From Cylicocyclus nassatus (taxonomy: Eukaryota > Nematoda > Chromadorea > Rhabditida > Strongylidae), in contig CATQJL010000223.1 in assembly GCA_958299035.1 (NCBI GenBank), positions 7,119,753-7,183,752 of the forward strand: a stretch of 64,000 nt of DNA, read 5' to 3'. Shown in pieces: positions 34,759-47,702 of the stretch. The translations under genes were made by a program, and so were the position numbers. Within the stretch, counting starts at the first letter, position 1; every line of letters begins with the position of its first letter. Under the pieces are notes generated by a model, which saw nothing but the letters and a program-made list of their open reading frames with translations, had not been told where the DNA came from and searched no databases.

Positions 34759-35337
34759 TTAATTAGTAGTACAAAATATCTCGCAGACAACATCATCACG
34801 TTAATTTGCATTGAGAGAGACTGAGTATTGTCTATAAAAACAAGTCTGATTATGAATAACGCATTCTTCATGAATACCAACGACTCCGTCATTAGCATGT
34901 GAATTCTGCAAAATTGCAATAAAAGAAGGGATATTTTCAAACGCGAAAGCAGAAACGGTCTACTACAAACTTGTAAAAATGAAAAGCATAAAAATTCCTA
35001 AAGTTTTCTTCATTGCAACGACCTGCAATAAGACAAATTTTAGGCAATATATTGACGTCTCAAATAATCCAGGAATGTCTTAAGCCTTTTTTCTTCGTTT
35101 TTTTTTGTTGTTTCTAAAAAGCTTTGTTCATGCTTGAAAATATTCTTCATTCAAAAAGAATCAGTTGCTTAATGAAATGCATATACAACATATACAACAA
35201 GGAGAAAGTTGAGGCCCATCTCATTATAGCTTCGAATTGAAGGACATTAAGCGCAGGAAAGAAATACTTCAGCTTTCCATCCATTTGATAACTTCTAAAC
35301 AACTTGTGAGGAGATGAATACCTCAAATAATTGTCAA

Positions 35338-35641
35338 TCTTATATATAAAGCTGAATGTCTGTTTGTATGTCTGTCTGTCTGTCTGTCTGTATGTCTGTG
35401 TGTACGTATGTTCCGAATAGAAAATTCCATTTTTGAACCGATCCGGACCAAACTTGGCACACATACACTTCGGGCCCCGGCGGTTGTCATAGGCTACTTT
35501 TCGTATCGATCGATATCGATTTTATCGATTTTTTGCAAAATTTGAGCTACGGGGCTGGGAGTTGGCACAGGGGGGTAATCGAGCATGCTGATTACGAATA
35601 TAATAATGACAGGGCCAGGCGGAGCCGGGTAAGTCAACTAG
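35338..35641 (+). mobile_element. Short non-autonomous Helitron
   Basis: The element starts TCTTATATATAAAGCTGAATG followed by (TCTG)n and ends ...GGCGGAGCCGGGTAAGTCAA then CTAG. It lies exactly between an A (35337) and a T (35642). TC...CTAG ends, a GC-rich hairpin just inside the 3' end and A/T insertion without duplication are the established Helitron signature. The centre contains ATCGATCGATATCGATTTTA. At 304 bp it encodes nothing. It is related to the larger element at 49066-51692. Confidence 0.85.
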
Positions 35642-36307
35642 TATTTCATAAAATATATGGGCAAAGAGAGCTCTGACTTAGTAAACAGACAAAATCAAGT
35701 CAGATGATGCCTTGTATAGTCTTCTCATCAGTTCTTTGAATATGCAGAAAGCTTAGCAAAATCCCTCACCAAAAATTCTCACGGTATGCAGAAGACATAG
35801 TGGTTTTTGAGACTTTGCGCTGCTATACGAATAAAATTTGCACATGACCAGTGCACACTATATAGCAATTGCTCCAACTTGAAACAGTATAGCTGGTTGA
35901 ACAAAAACAGAAACTAGATAGAAGGATGCTGTAGAAGGATTCTGCCCGTTAAATACTCGGACATGGCCTTAAAAATACATTACTAATCCCGTCAATGTCT
36001 CCCCATCACTTTCGTACAAAATCAACAAATATAAAGAATAGGTGGAATGAACCCTCAACTGCAGGAATAACTACGCCAGAAATACGGCGAAATTCCGATA
36101 AGTGTATGGCGTCTGCTCAAAAGAAATCCTGGGAACAATTACGAAAACTGCTTCGAAAGCTTTTTAGCTCATCGTCATCATTGACGAAAGTTTTGAAATG
36201 CGTTCAAACAATTGATTCTCTTGTGGTGAAAATCACATCCAGATGTATGCAATAAAATACGGTAAATCACTTGGAAAGATAGCACATAAAAATAGGGGCA
36301 GGAGGTC

Positions 36308-36323
36308 GGGGGGGGGGGGGGGG
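36308..36323. repeat. G16 homopolymer tract (block E)
   Basis: Sixteen G on the plus strand, about 65 bp after CATCCAGATGTATGCAATAA. The tract occupies the same position relative to that sequence as the G11 tract in block F. Confidence 0.95.
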
Positions 36324-39140
36324 AGGAGTGAAAAGAGAGGAAAGAAGAGCAAACAGGGTCTTTTTCCTTTTGGTCGAGCTCTGAAGAACGAAGGGGAGAA
36401 AAAATAATGTAATAATTTGCTAAAAACTTTGCTCAGACAGTTACGGGAAAAATTTAAGAAAGCTGTAAAAGATTTTTCTAGTTCTTTATAACTACAAAAA
36501 TATATACACGAATCTATAAATAGTATTTCCATCCGTACTTTTCCAAACGAATCGGCTGCAAAATCTGCAAAGGCTTGCCAGCAAATTGACCCCGTACGAG
36601 TCCATTTCTTTGTTGTCACTCACTAAGAATGGAAAACGAAAAATCCAATCAAGATCACGCTCGATGAGATTTTTCATGCCTGACGTAGGCAATGTGCTTT
36701 TCCAATCTCCCATGTTTATAAATAGAAACAACCTTGGCTCGAAAGCTATCAATGATAGAAGAGAGAAGAAGCTTGCCAATTGTGAAAAAGGGCCTGACGT
36801 CATTTTTTAGGGTCACAATTCCTGCTGAGATTGACTCTAATTTTCAACTATCGTATTCGACGACGCCGATTGAACGCTTGGAACGAGAACAGTTCGAAGT
36901 TCACAAAAGATTTGATTTTTTCTATGAGAGGCTATATTATCGCTTAGGCAATGACATAGTCAGTCCAAAGTACGTACTAGCTCGTGTCAGCGCCGTGCCA
37001 ACAAAGTGCCAAAACTCATGTTGACGCACCCTTTATCAAGAACAACGCTTGACATGACGCTGACATAATGTAACTCTGTAGCCTGGAATCACCAATCGTA
37101 TCACAATTTCTTGCTTATATCGTAGCTGCATCTATAAATTCAAACCGATGCCCCCTGAAAGTAACATAACATAATACTAGTAATATATTTTGAACGGTTA
37201 TTTGCAGAAAATCAAAAGAAAATTTGTTCCATAGAAGCAGAAGGAGGTCGCACTTATACTTAAAAATGCGAAATTTTAAATTTCATACTTCATTTTCAAT
37301 TTTTTTTTCAATTTTCCTGCCTGCAAAAACAGCAGAAGTAATAAGTCGAACATACTGCAGACAACGAATTGTCAATTGTCAGGAATTCTACTTTTGAGGA
37401 CTCGTAATGCATAAGTGGACCTTTTTATTTCCGTGGCATTCGATTATTAAAATATGAAACAAAAATCGCATAGATCTACGCATACAATCGCAAAGGCATA
37501 CAAAAATCTTGATTTCTCATTAAGACATAGGTATTATTTTGCCAAGTACTCTGACTTTTACGCTATAATTTGATAAATGGCACAGTGAACAACAGAATTA
37601 TTTCACACTACTCAGAAGAAAAAACATCGCAGTGCACAAACTTCTTAGGTTTCTAAGTGCATAGTTTTTTTATTAGAAGATAGTAGGTAGATGAATTAGC
37701 GGAAACTTACATAGCTCTTCTGACGCCCATCTGGACCTATCATCTTTGAGTGCATAGGTAGAAGACTTGTTTAGATTTCAATTACAATTACATGCATTTT
37801 TTTCGAGTTTCATCAATTACATGCACATAAACTCTAGCCTAAGCCTTATACTTCATGATTATTCATTAAGATGTCTAGACAAGACACTTCAGTAGATTTG
37901 CTAGATGAAAGGAAAAAACTACATTTCGATGACCTTCCCCACTCCTCACGATTTCCTGCACATTCATGTTATTTATAGAACTAGTATATTGTTCTACTAG
38001 TACCTGTTGGTAGTGAAAAGCTCAACGTACTCAGCATGCTGCCTAACCTGTAATCTTCCATAAAAAATGAGATGTCACCACATCATGTGACCGGATACAT
38101 GACAATATGAACGAAAAAACTGAGGTATGTTTATGGAATTCGGAAAAAAAATTCAAGCGCATGAGCAGGTTCTAACTTTTGTTCAAGTCAGGTGGCCTTG
38201 GAAACTTTGTTTTTGAGTTGATTGCTTTTCTTTTGAGACTAGAAGTGTCTGGAGGAGAGCACTTATTGGCCGAACTGCCATTGACATAGCTCTAGACATT
38301 GGAAAACTGAACATGCTTCGTACCCTATTAAAGTGCATAGCATTATTGGTCAGAGGTCTTGCCTACCGACAAAATTCTGAATGATTACTCGTCTTCGAAT
38401 CAGTGAAACTGCCATTCTTTCCCATAGGTCAAAAAGGGATAATTAGAGGGATTCGAATATCAAAAGACTTTTGAGGTTGAACCGGAAGTTCTGCCGCACC
38501 ATTTCCAAAAATCATAACTTCTTCCTGTGACAGTACTCTTGCATGGAACGAGTATTATTAGGAAGAGTAATTCGTATATTTCTTAATAATACTTTAGTTA
38601 CTCGCTATAAGCTCTGGCTGCAGAAATAAAAATAGAAGAAGAAAATCCTATGTGGTTCGGTGGTTTTAACGCATTCAAAATCCAAAAAGTCACTGGCACG
38701 AGTACTCTATCTCCTCTTTCTTAAACAAATGTGCTGTTACTCTTTGAAAAAAAGTTTATTTTCAAATTTCGCTGAAAAGAAGGACACACCAAAAATTTTA
38801 TGAAGGAACTCTTAATTGAGTGCGAAAGTTTGCAGTTGCAGTTTGAAAGTGTACTGAATTCCTTGTGGGATCCAAAGGGTCGACCAATAAATCTAGTGCA
38901 AAAACACAGCTGGCTGTTTGTCTTATATATAAGAGTAAAAAACCAAGCTTAACACACTATACGAGTGTAGTCGAAAAACCGTAACTTTCCTTAGATAAGA
39001 GGACATGCCAGCATTCAATAATCGAGTAGTAGCAAAAAAATTGCACATTTCAACTTCCGAGGTAAAGTAGGTAGAATTTACTTTGTTTTTAGATTAATGC
39101 TTGAAAATCCCGCTAAAACAGAACTTTTCAATTAGAGGTA

Positions 39141-39371
39141 CAATACCGCTCACATTTTTTGAAAAATAGACGCGAATTTATGGACATGTATGGACTTGTA
39201 TGGACATGTCTCTACATGTCCATACATGTGGCGACATGTCCATACATGTAGCGACATGTAGCGACATGTATGGACATGTGCTAGATGTATGGACATGTAG
39301 CGACATGTCCATACATGTTCATACATGTCCATACATTCGCGTCTATTTTTCAAAAAATGTGAGCGGTATTG
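39141..39371. mobile_element. Palindromic decamer MITE, copy 2
   Basis: TA at 39139-39140 and 39372-39373 flanks the same inverted ends as copy 1 (CAATACCGCTCACATTTTTT ... GTGAGCGGTATTG). The core (about 39175-39340) again consists of ACATGT-centred units, but less regular: some are GCGACATGT, one has lost the palindrome (GTGCTAGATGT) and one is ACTTGT. The array has therefore diverged by point change and unit turnover while the terminal repeats stayed nearly identical to copy 1. Confidence 0.9.
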
Positions 39372-40830
39372 TAGTGTTTGGATCTACCATATCAACCTGC
39401 TCTTCATTTAGTATGCTGTGAGAGACATTGAATATTTTCAAAAGGGTTATGATTTGCCATGAAAGAAGTATTCTTCATGAATATGAATACTAATGACTCG
39501 ATCTCATGAAAGAAATTGTGCAAAGCATAATGAGAGAAAATATTTATGAATGAGCAAAAACTCATCAAGACAAACCAAGCTAATAAAAGTTGGATGAAAC
39601 TGTGGTTGTAGTTTACACCATCAGTGCTAAGAATGTGATACGGCAAAAAGCTTAGCTAAATCCGCCCATTCTAGATTATCCCATGCTTCTAATGAGTACT
39701 GCGCTTTTTAGCGATTTTGCTGCTATACGAATGAAATTTTCACAGATCGATGAGATTTATATGATCTATAGCAGCAATTTTACTAATTGAAGCCGAGATA
39801 GAGAGAAGGTCAAGTAAAAACGCAAAATAAACAGAAGGAAGCCTTGGGAAGAAACTTAGCTGGCTGCTTCCTAATTCCATACTTGGCTCCAAAAACTCCG
39901 TCAATTATCCCACTAGCGTTTCTCCAATAAATCCTCAAAGCAAAGCCAATACGCTTCAGAAATGATCTTGAAGTTTCTTGGACAATAAACTAGTAAGATA
40001 TAGAAATATCTTACTTCGGCCACGAATGGAAGATGAATGATCTGAAGGCTAATGATTGAAATGCTCATAGAGCATAGCTAATTATGTCTTATATGTATGT
40101 ATGAAAGAAATAAGCAAACTCTTATAAAAATTGTGGTAACCATAAGTTTTTAGAAAGATCAAATTGCAGCATTTCTCGACAGTCCTAAATATCATGGAAT
40201 ATTATGAAAGCTTTGATATCACATAGACTTTCAAAAAAAAACCTCATTGAGAGACACTTCCTACTCTTATCTCTCGTTGATGGAGTTATCGCCGATGGTT
40301 GGAAGTAAACCCTAGATTCAAATGTCTGTGGATTCCACAATTTCCCATTGAATCCTCCAAAGCGTTGAAAGGAAGAGTAGAAAGGATTATCTGCACTTTC
40401 TGACGTCGGCAGAATCTATTATCACTTTCTACGTCATCTCAAAAAGGCAAAGGAGCATAAACGACCTTCACGACCTTCCCATGTTTCAAATGCTATGAAT
40501 TTTGTGAAGAAAATGAATGCAAGTTACGACGTAGACCAGAATGCTGGAAGGTTCAAAACAAGCAAATAAAAGGAGTTCTTGACTCAGGGACTGGACAGAT
40601 CTTAATGAAAATGTAGCCGTCTGTGAGAACGTCTGGCAACTTCACGAGAACCTTCTTGAGAACTTTTTATCGGATGGTTATGATAAACGAGAGAATCGCC
40701 GATGTATTCAAACAAAATGTTTCTCACCTGGAGAAAACCTCATCCAGATGTATGCAATAAAATAGCAGAGGTAAGCCACTTGAAAATAAAGTGCATGAAG
40801 ATGGGGAGAGGAGAGGGGGAGGAAAAAAAA

Positions 40831-40841
40831 GGGGGGGGGGG
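40831..40841. repeat. G11 homopolymer tract (block F)
   Basis: Eleven G after an A8 run, paralogous in position to the G16 tract in block E. Confidence 0.9.
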
Positions 40842-42350
40842 AAGGAAAGTAGACGGTAGCATTTTTTTTGCTTCTGCTCGAGTTTCAAAGTAATATGATA
40901 ACACTAAACTGAAAATTCGGTAATTTTTGACTCAATTTCTTAGCAGAGTGGAAAGTATAAATACTACGAACAGTAGCTTTGAAGCCGTACTTCTATAAAT
41001 AGTGACCTTACCCCCATTCTACCAAAACAAATGAGCTCGAGGAATCTGCCAAGGGATTAGTGAATGAAGTGCGATTTTTATCACAAGTATTTGCTGTCAA
41101 TCGAGAATGAAAATGAGAAAAATTCAATTCGCACTCGAAGAGATTCCCGAAGCATGACGTGGGTTTGCATTTTTTCTCAAGCGCAGCCTCAGATTTCGCT
41201 TGTGAATAATTAAAAACAGCACTTGGCTTAATGAGAAAACTAGTACATAGCTGTTGATAATAGGGAAAAATTTCAATTGACACAGTACAACTTTCCACCT
41301 GATAAAATTCGAAATCACACATCACCGCCAAAAATACAAAAAGGGTAGAAGAAAATACTGCATATGACTAAGTTTTAGAATTCTTCGCTTTGGGTGAACA
41401 AACGTGAACGTCAGAACTGTTTGAAATAAACCAGGCAGTAAGTTTTTACATGGACATACCATTGGCCAAAATCGTCTTGACTTAATTTCCAGAAGATTTG
41501 GTAAAAAATTTCTTTGCCGTTATATTAATGAAGCTAGCCTGCGTAAAGTTATGGGGAGGTGAAGGTCAGAAAGTTGATAGAATTTGGAATTCTTCCAGAT
41601 TTATTCTGCACTTTACTTTCGTCTACATTTGTACTGAATTTGGTTGGATATGGTCAGTAGTTTAGCGGTGATTGATAAATGTTAAGCTTGTACAAACTTT
41701 TTGATTTCAACACTACTTTTTTTGCCTTTTGAGAGACCAGTTTTTTGATAATTTACTCAATGCTTTCAACTTTGAACTTGCCAAAGAAATTTGTTCCTTT
41801 TTGGAGAGACAATTTGGAACGCTTGATCCCATGATGAAAAACAAATATAATGATTAAGAAAAAAGAAATACAACAAAGAGCTGGAGTGCATTTTGCCAGA
41901 TTGTTTGAACAGATAGCATTGAGAAATCAATCAATTCCCCATTTAGACAGTCTCGGCTCACCAAAAGGGGAGGGAATTACGAAGAGTATTTTATAGGTGG
42001 CTATTATCCATATATGATGGAAAAAAGCTGCACTTTCATGTAGCTGGTACTATAAAATAGAATTCTCCATGAAAAGAATGGGACGTGCCCCCACACCATG
42101 TAACTGGCTTATAGGTGAGAAAATTAACGAGAAAATTGAGGCATGTTTATGGAGTTTGAAGTTTGAGTTGAGTATCAATTGAAACGAAAAAATCTTACTG
42201 TTGAGCAGGTTTCTACTTTTTCCGTTAGTCTAATGACCTTGGAAACTTTGTTTTTGTGCTAAGAACCTTTTTCCCATATTCAGAAGCGTCTGAACAAGAG
42301 CATCTTTTGGCCGAACATCGGTCAATAGGTGCCGAAAACTAAAAGAAGTA

Positions 42351-42527
42351 CCCTTCGATTCAACTAGACTGGCGGTTGGAAGCCGGGCTTCATGACCCAG
42401 TTACGGCTAGAGAATGGTCAGAGAGCACGCCAGCGAGAGAGACGCAGACTGCGTCGCGGGCGCGAGCGGCCTTGATCAATTCACAAAGCCCCGCCTTCCA
42501 GCCGCCAATCAGTTGAATCAAAGGTTA
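42351..42527. mobile_element. GC-rich foldback MITE (GCGGCTGG family), copy 3
   Basis: It starts CCCTTCGATTCAACTAGACT and ends CCAATCAGTTGAATCAAAGG. The outer ends are inverted repeats, and the inner GGCGGTTGGAAGCC / CCTTCCAGCCGCC pair adds a second paired segment. It has the family interior (GAGAGACGCAGACTGCGTCG). It is the longest of the three copies. Confidence 0.85.
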
Positions 42528-42616
42528 AACATGCTCGATTCGTATCGTATTCGCCTTAGTTCTTACATTCTTTGCAAAAAACGAAATTTCTAGCCCTAGC
42601 TTTAGCAGATCCTTAA

Positions 42617-42972
42617 AGGCAGCGTCCAGGCAATTCTGGACCTATGGGGATTTTACGTGGAAAGTACTTTTGGGGCCCTAACTAAGCCACTGCCCAACCG
42701 GCAGCTCAGGTAGTGCCCCAACGCCTGAGATATTCCTCTCGAAACTGGACCCCGCGACCGTGTTTCGCATGAATTCATGGCGCAAAGCGTGAATCCTGGC
42801 GCGAAACTGCCATGAATCTATGCGAATACGTTCGCGGGGACCAGTTTCGAGGGGAATATCTCAGCCATTAAAGTACTACCTGAGCTGCCGCTTGGGCAGT
42901 GCCTTAGTTAGGGCCCCAAAAGTACTTTCCACGTAAAAGCCCCATAGGTCCAGATCAGCCTGGACGCTGCCT
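42617..42972. mobile_element. 356-bp TTAA-flanked foldback MITE
   Basis: TTAA at 42613-42616 and 42973-42976. The ends AGGCAGCGTCCAGGC and GCCTGGACGCTGCCT are perfect inverses. Complementarity continues almost to the centre (GGGGCCCTAACTAAG.CACTGCCCAA against its inverse; GAGATATTCCTCTCGAAACTGG against its inverse), so nearly the whole element is one long hairpin. TTAA duplication suggests piggyBac-type mobilisation, though the ends do not start with CCC. Confidence 0.85.
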
Positions 42973-43165
42973 TTAATGAGAAATTATATGCCGACAAACT
43001 TCTAAATTGTTATTTTTCTTTGATTCTATAAAAGCTTGGAATTCTTTGGTGCTAATGCGCAAAACAATTTTAACCCCGAAATAACCTTTTTTTTCTTTTT
43101 ACTATTGTACTTGTGCATTAAACATTTTCGCCATGTTCTAAATAGTACATATAATTGTGGCTTAT

Positions 43166-43309
43166 GCGCCAGCATCTGGTGTACGAGATGAAAACTCGTA
43201 TAAAAACAAAGTGGTAATAGCTAATTGGGCGCTGCACACGTGTGGAGCAGCGAATTTGCTTTTTTAATCTATAGGCTATTATGTCTTTGGAGGGGAAGAG
43301 AAGCCATGA
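43166..43309 (+). pseudogene. Broken paralogue of the exon at 48490-48633
   Basis: In the plus frame this segment aligns with 48496-48633: A-S-G-V-R-D-E-N-S-Y against A-S-G-A-E-N-E-N-S-Y, then L-H-T-C-G-A-A-N-L against M-H-T-C-E-T-S-N-L, and G-Y-Y before a shared terminal TGA. Silent differences (GGT/GGC, TAT/TAC) support this frame. This copy has an in-frame TAA at 43265-43267, so it is probably non-functional. The family is unknown. From 43310 to 45997 I see no gene or repeat that I can delimit. Confidence 0.35.
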
Positions 43310-45997
43310 AGGTTTTCTATTCAACGATGCACAAGCTATTTAATGTATACGATAGCTTGGCCTAAGGAATTCTTGAAGAGTCCCCTTGGATTTCGAAGAA
43401 AATAAAGTTCGAAGGACATGCAAATCTATTTTCTCCGATTTCCTGAATAAACAATTTTTGGTACTCTAGGAAGAGAGCAAATAAGTAAATAATGAGATGT
43501 GCCCAGTACTTGAAAGCACAGCTTGAAAAGCTATTCTGAGTTTCATAGTCACTGTGCACTAAAAAATTCAAATGAGCCAAAGCGATAAAATAAGAACTAC
43601 ATATCACTATGTATTTTCTGATTCCTCTGTAATCTCGAAAAAACTATCCCCAGTCACGGAGATCCGTCTTTTGGACTGTGAATAGTAGTTACTTATAGAG
43701 AAAAATACGTAATGGTTGATCTGCACAGTAAAACTTAGAAAATTCAGACAGATGGTCTTAACATGAAAGCCTTCAGAAAGCTTTCGAAGACTGGAGATTT
43801 TATTGTTAAATCGTATTTCGGTAAAGCAAAGTCTATAAGCATATTTTGGTCTCTCATCAACATTTCACAGTATCCAGAATAAGAACTATTTGCAGCAGAT
43901 TTATGAGAACAGGAAAAATTCCAAAAATTCGATAAAAAATTCTATATACAAACCCGAAAATAAAATTGGGTTTGCAGCCATGTTTAAGGGAAGGACATCG
44001 GCTTATGCTAATGAAGTCATTTGCAGTGCAAATCTGTAGACGAGACGCGAACCCTCATAAAATTTCATATCTAAATATCAACCGAGCGCGAGAAAATCAT
44101 CTTTGAACAAAGTTATGGATTCCCTAAGGTTTCGTCAAGATCAATTCGTCGCAGGCCGTTTTTTCCACCCAAATTAAGGGCTCAGTTGTAAAGGCAAACT
44201 AATCAAAAATCACAGAATTTTGAAGAAAGCCCTATGGTCACCTTCAACAATTTTAAGATTAAAAATTGAGACATTTGTTTCTCTGACGGATATCTTTAGA
44301 TTACAGTTAGCCAAGTAAGGGTAACAAAAGAAGAATATTGTGAAGCAGAAGCGCGTTTTCTATTCATTGCAGTACCTACAAAAAGATTTGGAAAAAATAC
44401 CAGGTAAGGCCTCTCAGAACGATTTAATTTAAAGTTAACTTTAGTTCACGCTTGATAAAATTTATGGTCAAAGCTAAGGCCAAGTGAAGACTCATGTGAG
44501 AGAGGAGTGAAAATCCGTCGTTCAGAAGGGCAAAGAGTGGCGGAATGGATTTTAAGATCACAAAATGTGTCTCGCACCACAGCATGTGATTTAAAACATG
44601 TGCAATAAAATTTATTTACAGATGTTGCTTCGAAGTTCTAAAAGGCGCACGGCCCACGATATCAATCTTGATTGAGCTTCAAGGCGTGCTTCCGCAAATT
44701 TTCGTTCGTATAAAAAGTCATAAGAATTTTTGGAATTTTCCCTCTACTGTGCTCCTCTACCCCATGCATAATGCACAAATGAAAGAATACTTGAGAAATT
44801 CTTGCATGTTTTCCTTACTTCTGACGCATTTTTAGCAACGAAAATAAAGCTCGGAATTCGTCATTTGTTAGGACCAGAGAGGAGAAAAAGCGCAATATCA
44901 AATTTCTAGAAAATCCAGAAAGATGAACAATATATGAAGGAAGTTCAAAGACGAGAAGGGAAAGTTGTGCTCTTTTTGTGAGGAAGGTATAACTTCAAAC
45001 AGGTTTCTTCAAAGAAGAACAGCAAAGAAGTTAGAAAAAAAATATCAAACACTTTTACTTCGTCATCATTATTGAATTATATTGATATTGTGGGAAAGAA
45101 AATAAGTTTTTTGCAGTCTCGTGCAAAAAATAATATTCTAGCTATAGCAGCGTCAATTTTCTCAAAATGTAAAAGTGCAGGAAAGAGGAAGAGGAGGGAG
45201 GGAGGGAGGTGGATTCTCCTGAAAAGCATAAACGTCTATCACTTACAAAAATATCTACAAGGTCACTGGATTTTCCATTATCCGTAATAAATAAATACCA
45301 TTTAGGCATGAGCTTTTTCATTTGATAACTTCATATCTCATTATCATAACATTATCTGGATCCTTTCTGTTGAAAAAACCATTTCGCATTCAAGAAACTT
45401 TCAAAGGGCATATTTTTATCAGTAGATGCTGAACCGTAGACTAAAACTGTTCATAAGAAAGTACATGTAAGACTTTTAGACACAAAATTTCGCAATATGT
45501 TGAATGTTGAAGAGGCACAAGTAGGAATGAAACGGCGCTTGATGGTTGTTTTGATTTGACTCATTCAGAAAAAAAAATTATGCCATTTTTTTGACTGCTC
45601 TATATATTCGCAATATCGTCATTATTCTAGGAAATATTAGCATCTCGAAGCTTCCGATGGAAAACTAATAACAAAAATGAAGCAATGAAGAGTGAGAGTG
45701 TCTGCAATCTGCAGTGTTATTCGTTCGTGGTTTTGATGTTCACAGAGCTGAAGGGGAGTGATTTCTGCTATGTTAAACAAAAAAAATCAGGAAATATCTG
45801 CGAGAGAAGTGAAAAATATAGGTAGAATTTTGTGAGCTTTGTAAGAAGATTGCGAAAATCTTTAGGTTGCCAATCATAATCGAGTTTCATCAAGAAACCA
45901 AATTGCTGCCTGCAGGGTAGAGAATTTGAGAAAAAAGCATAAATCCTTAATCCTTCCTAAACAACTCTTTTCAAAAAGCATTTTGAGCGTCAAAATA

Positions 45998-46677
45998 CAG
46001 GGTGTCCCAAAAGTATGTATCGAACGTTTGATCGTTAATATCTCTCTTCCCAAGAAGTCTTTTGCCTTGCTTCAAGTACCATTTTGTAGAGCTGGCTTCA
46101 ACTTAGATTTGCATTAAAGAACGAATCACCCATCTCTCTTCATTACTGTAGGATTACGGTAGAAACTTGAAACATATGGTGTCAATGTGGAAAAAGCTGC
46201 AGTTCCAAAATTCTTCAAAAAATTGTGAAAACTTGTGTAATAGGGTTTTTATGGATGCTGAGTTCAATACTCAACTATTCACAAGATTACAAAGCTTTCT
46301 AAACGGTGTAATCGCACTTTTTAGGAACATTGAAAAAATGGCCGCTACCTCTTACCTGGCATAACTCCTCAATGAAGCATCATAATAAGTTGGGAGCTTT
46401 ACAGTTATAATCAGCAACTCTAATTAGCCTAGTGTGAAAACTTTCAGGCTGTTTTATTTCCTTTCTAAGGCAAAATATGGCCTTTCATTGCTTAAAACCC
46501 TCTTTGAAGTTTCGACCGTAATCCTACAGTAATGAAGAGGAATGAGTGATTCGTTCTATAATGCAAATCTAAGTTGAAGCTAGCTCTACAAAATGGTACT
46601 TGAAGCAAGGCAAAAGACTTCTTGGGAAGAGAGATATTAACGATCAAACGTTCGATACATACTTTTGGGACACCCTG
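45998..46677. mobile_element. mariner-type MITE, CAGGGTGTCCC family, copy 1
   Basis: TA duplications at 45996-45997 and 46678-46679. The inverted ends start CAGGGTGTCCCAAAAGTATG and run inward about 160 bp on each side (to GGATTACGGT / ACCGTAATCC), so the termini form very long arms. The interior of about 350 bp is non-coding. TA duplication places it with Tc1/mariner-mobilised elements. The two 60-odd-residue ORFs in its arms translate the same TIR in both orientations and are not genes. A second copy is at 54165-54833. Confidence 0.95.
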
Positions 46678-47330
46678 TACATGCATTCTACAATTGTATA
46701 CATAGCGCGGTACTGAACTTTAAATACCTCAAGAAATATTCACAATTCGGCCAATGTCGCCACTATAAATCAGTCTCGAATGACGGTCTCACTGCGTTTG
46801 TCCTCCGCCTCGTCCAAGGCTGTCGCTGAATTTAGACCACCATGTGCAAAAACTGCATCAAATTTAAAATGGCGTAGGCTGAGACTTGTTTTGTAATAAA
46901 TGGAGTCATGGTTATTTTGATTGAAAATTGCGTCAACTCGAAACGCGTACGCTTTGCTTTGAAATGATCCCGAATTGTCTAGATTTTATGGGCTTCCACG
47001 CACAATTTGGTGCAATGATGCTAGCAAACGTCATTTGCAATTCTTATTCTTGAATGCAACTTAATCTGCGATACTATTCGCTTCATGAGAATACTCTAAC
47101 TAAATAAAACGCCAACTAACGGCCTGAATGCCTATCTTCAAGCTATGGGATTTTTCTATAGCACTTTGTTTCTACAGTATTAGGTCCTCTAGCACTCTTT
47201 TCAAGATTTAAAAGATTTCACTAAATCAACGATTTGCAAGATTCTATCTTTTTTGGAAAAACATGCTTAGCACAGATATCATGGGAAACAGGAACCTAAG
47301 ACGATAAATCCAATTCGACGTCTTCTCTTA

Positions 47331-47702
47331 ATGTCCGCGGAACGAACTGATATAAAATTTGAGACTGTAGGTAGAGAAGATTCATATATCTCATCTAGTT
47401 TAGAAAAGTTTGTGTTAATAAGAATTTTTCATGGAGTTATGATATTTAAGATGAAAGTACAAAAAGTTGAATTTATTCTTAGAATTTTTACCCGTTCTGA
47501 ACCAAACACGCAAGATTTTTCAATCAAAAAGAGTAGCTTACGAAATCGCAATGCTGATAAAATTTCATCAATTATTTTCATTAACGTATTAAAAAGCCAA
47601 GGCTTTCTCGAATACGACGCGAAAGAAGTTCTAAAGAAGAGTGATATTAGAGCGTTACAAGATTCTCACCTGGAGAAAAACTTATTTTATGGCTCAGTTT
47701 GA
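47331..47702 (+). CDS. Unassigned 123-residue open frame
   Basis: An ATG-to-stop frame of 123 codons, the longest plus-strand frame in this part of the window. It is basic, with an isoleucine/phenylalanine-rich middle (K-F-V-L-I-R-I-F-H-G-V-M-I-F) and a charged C-terminal part (D-I-R-A-L-Q-D-S-H-L-E-K-N-L). There is no membrane segment or known motif, and codon use is AT-biased like the background, so it could be chance. No splice sites or paralogue were found. From 46680 to 47330 there is nothing recognisable. Confidence 0.2.
   Translation: MSAERTDIKFETVGREDSYISSSLEKFVLIRIFHGVMIFKMKVQKVEFILRIFTRSEPNTQDFSIKKSSLRNRNADKISSIIFINVLKSQGFLEYDAKEVLKKSDIRALQDSHLEKNLFYGSV

Larger units (their letters stand above)
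33750..38290. other. Diverged duplication block E
   Basis: Collinear with block F (38.8-42.33 kb): 33750-33990 matches 38800-39030, 34800-34890 matches 39420-39510, 35740-35900 matches 39640-39800, 36090-36300 matches 40600-40800, 36340-36710 matches 40850-41200, and 38045-38290 matches 42050-42330. A minus-strand segment at 36540-36710 encodes N-L-I-E-R-D-L-D-W-I-F before a GTGAGT. The F copy encodes a similar N-L-F-E-C-E-L-N-F, so this may be an exon of an unknown gene. Confidence 0.5.
38800..42330. other. Diverged duplication block F
   Basis: Tandem partner of block E, offset by about 4-5 kb. It contains the partner G tract (40831-40841), the minus-strand exon-like segment at 41010-41200, and the decamer MITE copy 2 near its left end, which block E lacks. 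The shared CTTGGAAACTTTGTTTTTG (38196-38215 and 42238-42257) is one of the best-conserved stretches. No complete reading frame survives. Confidence 0.5.

Noticed and set aside
46492..46686. ORF nearly identical in sequence to others at 45926-46117 and 54093-54317, suggesting a conserved gene
   Set aside because: All are translations of the same transposon terminal repeat in either orientation.
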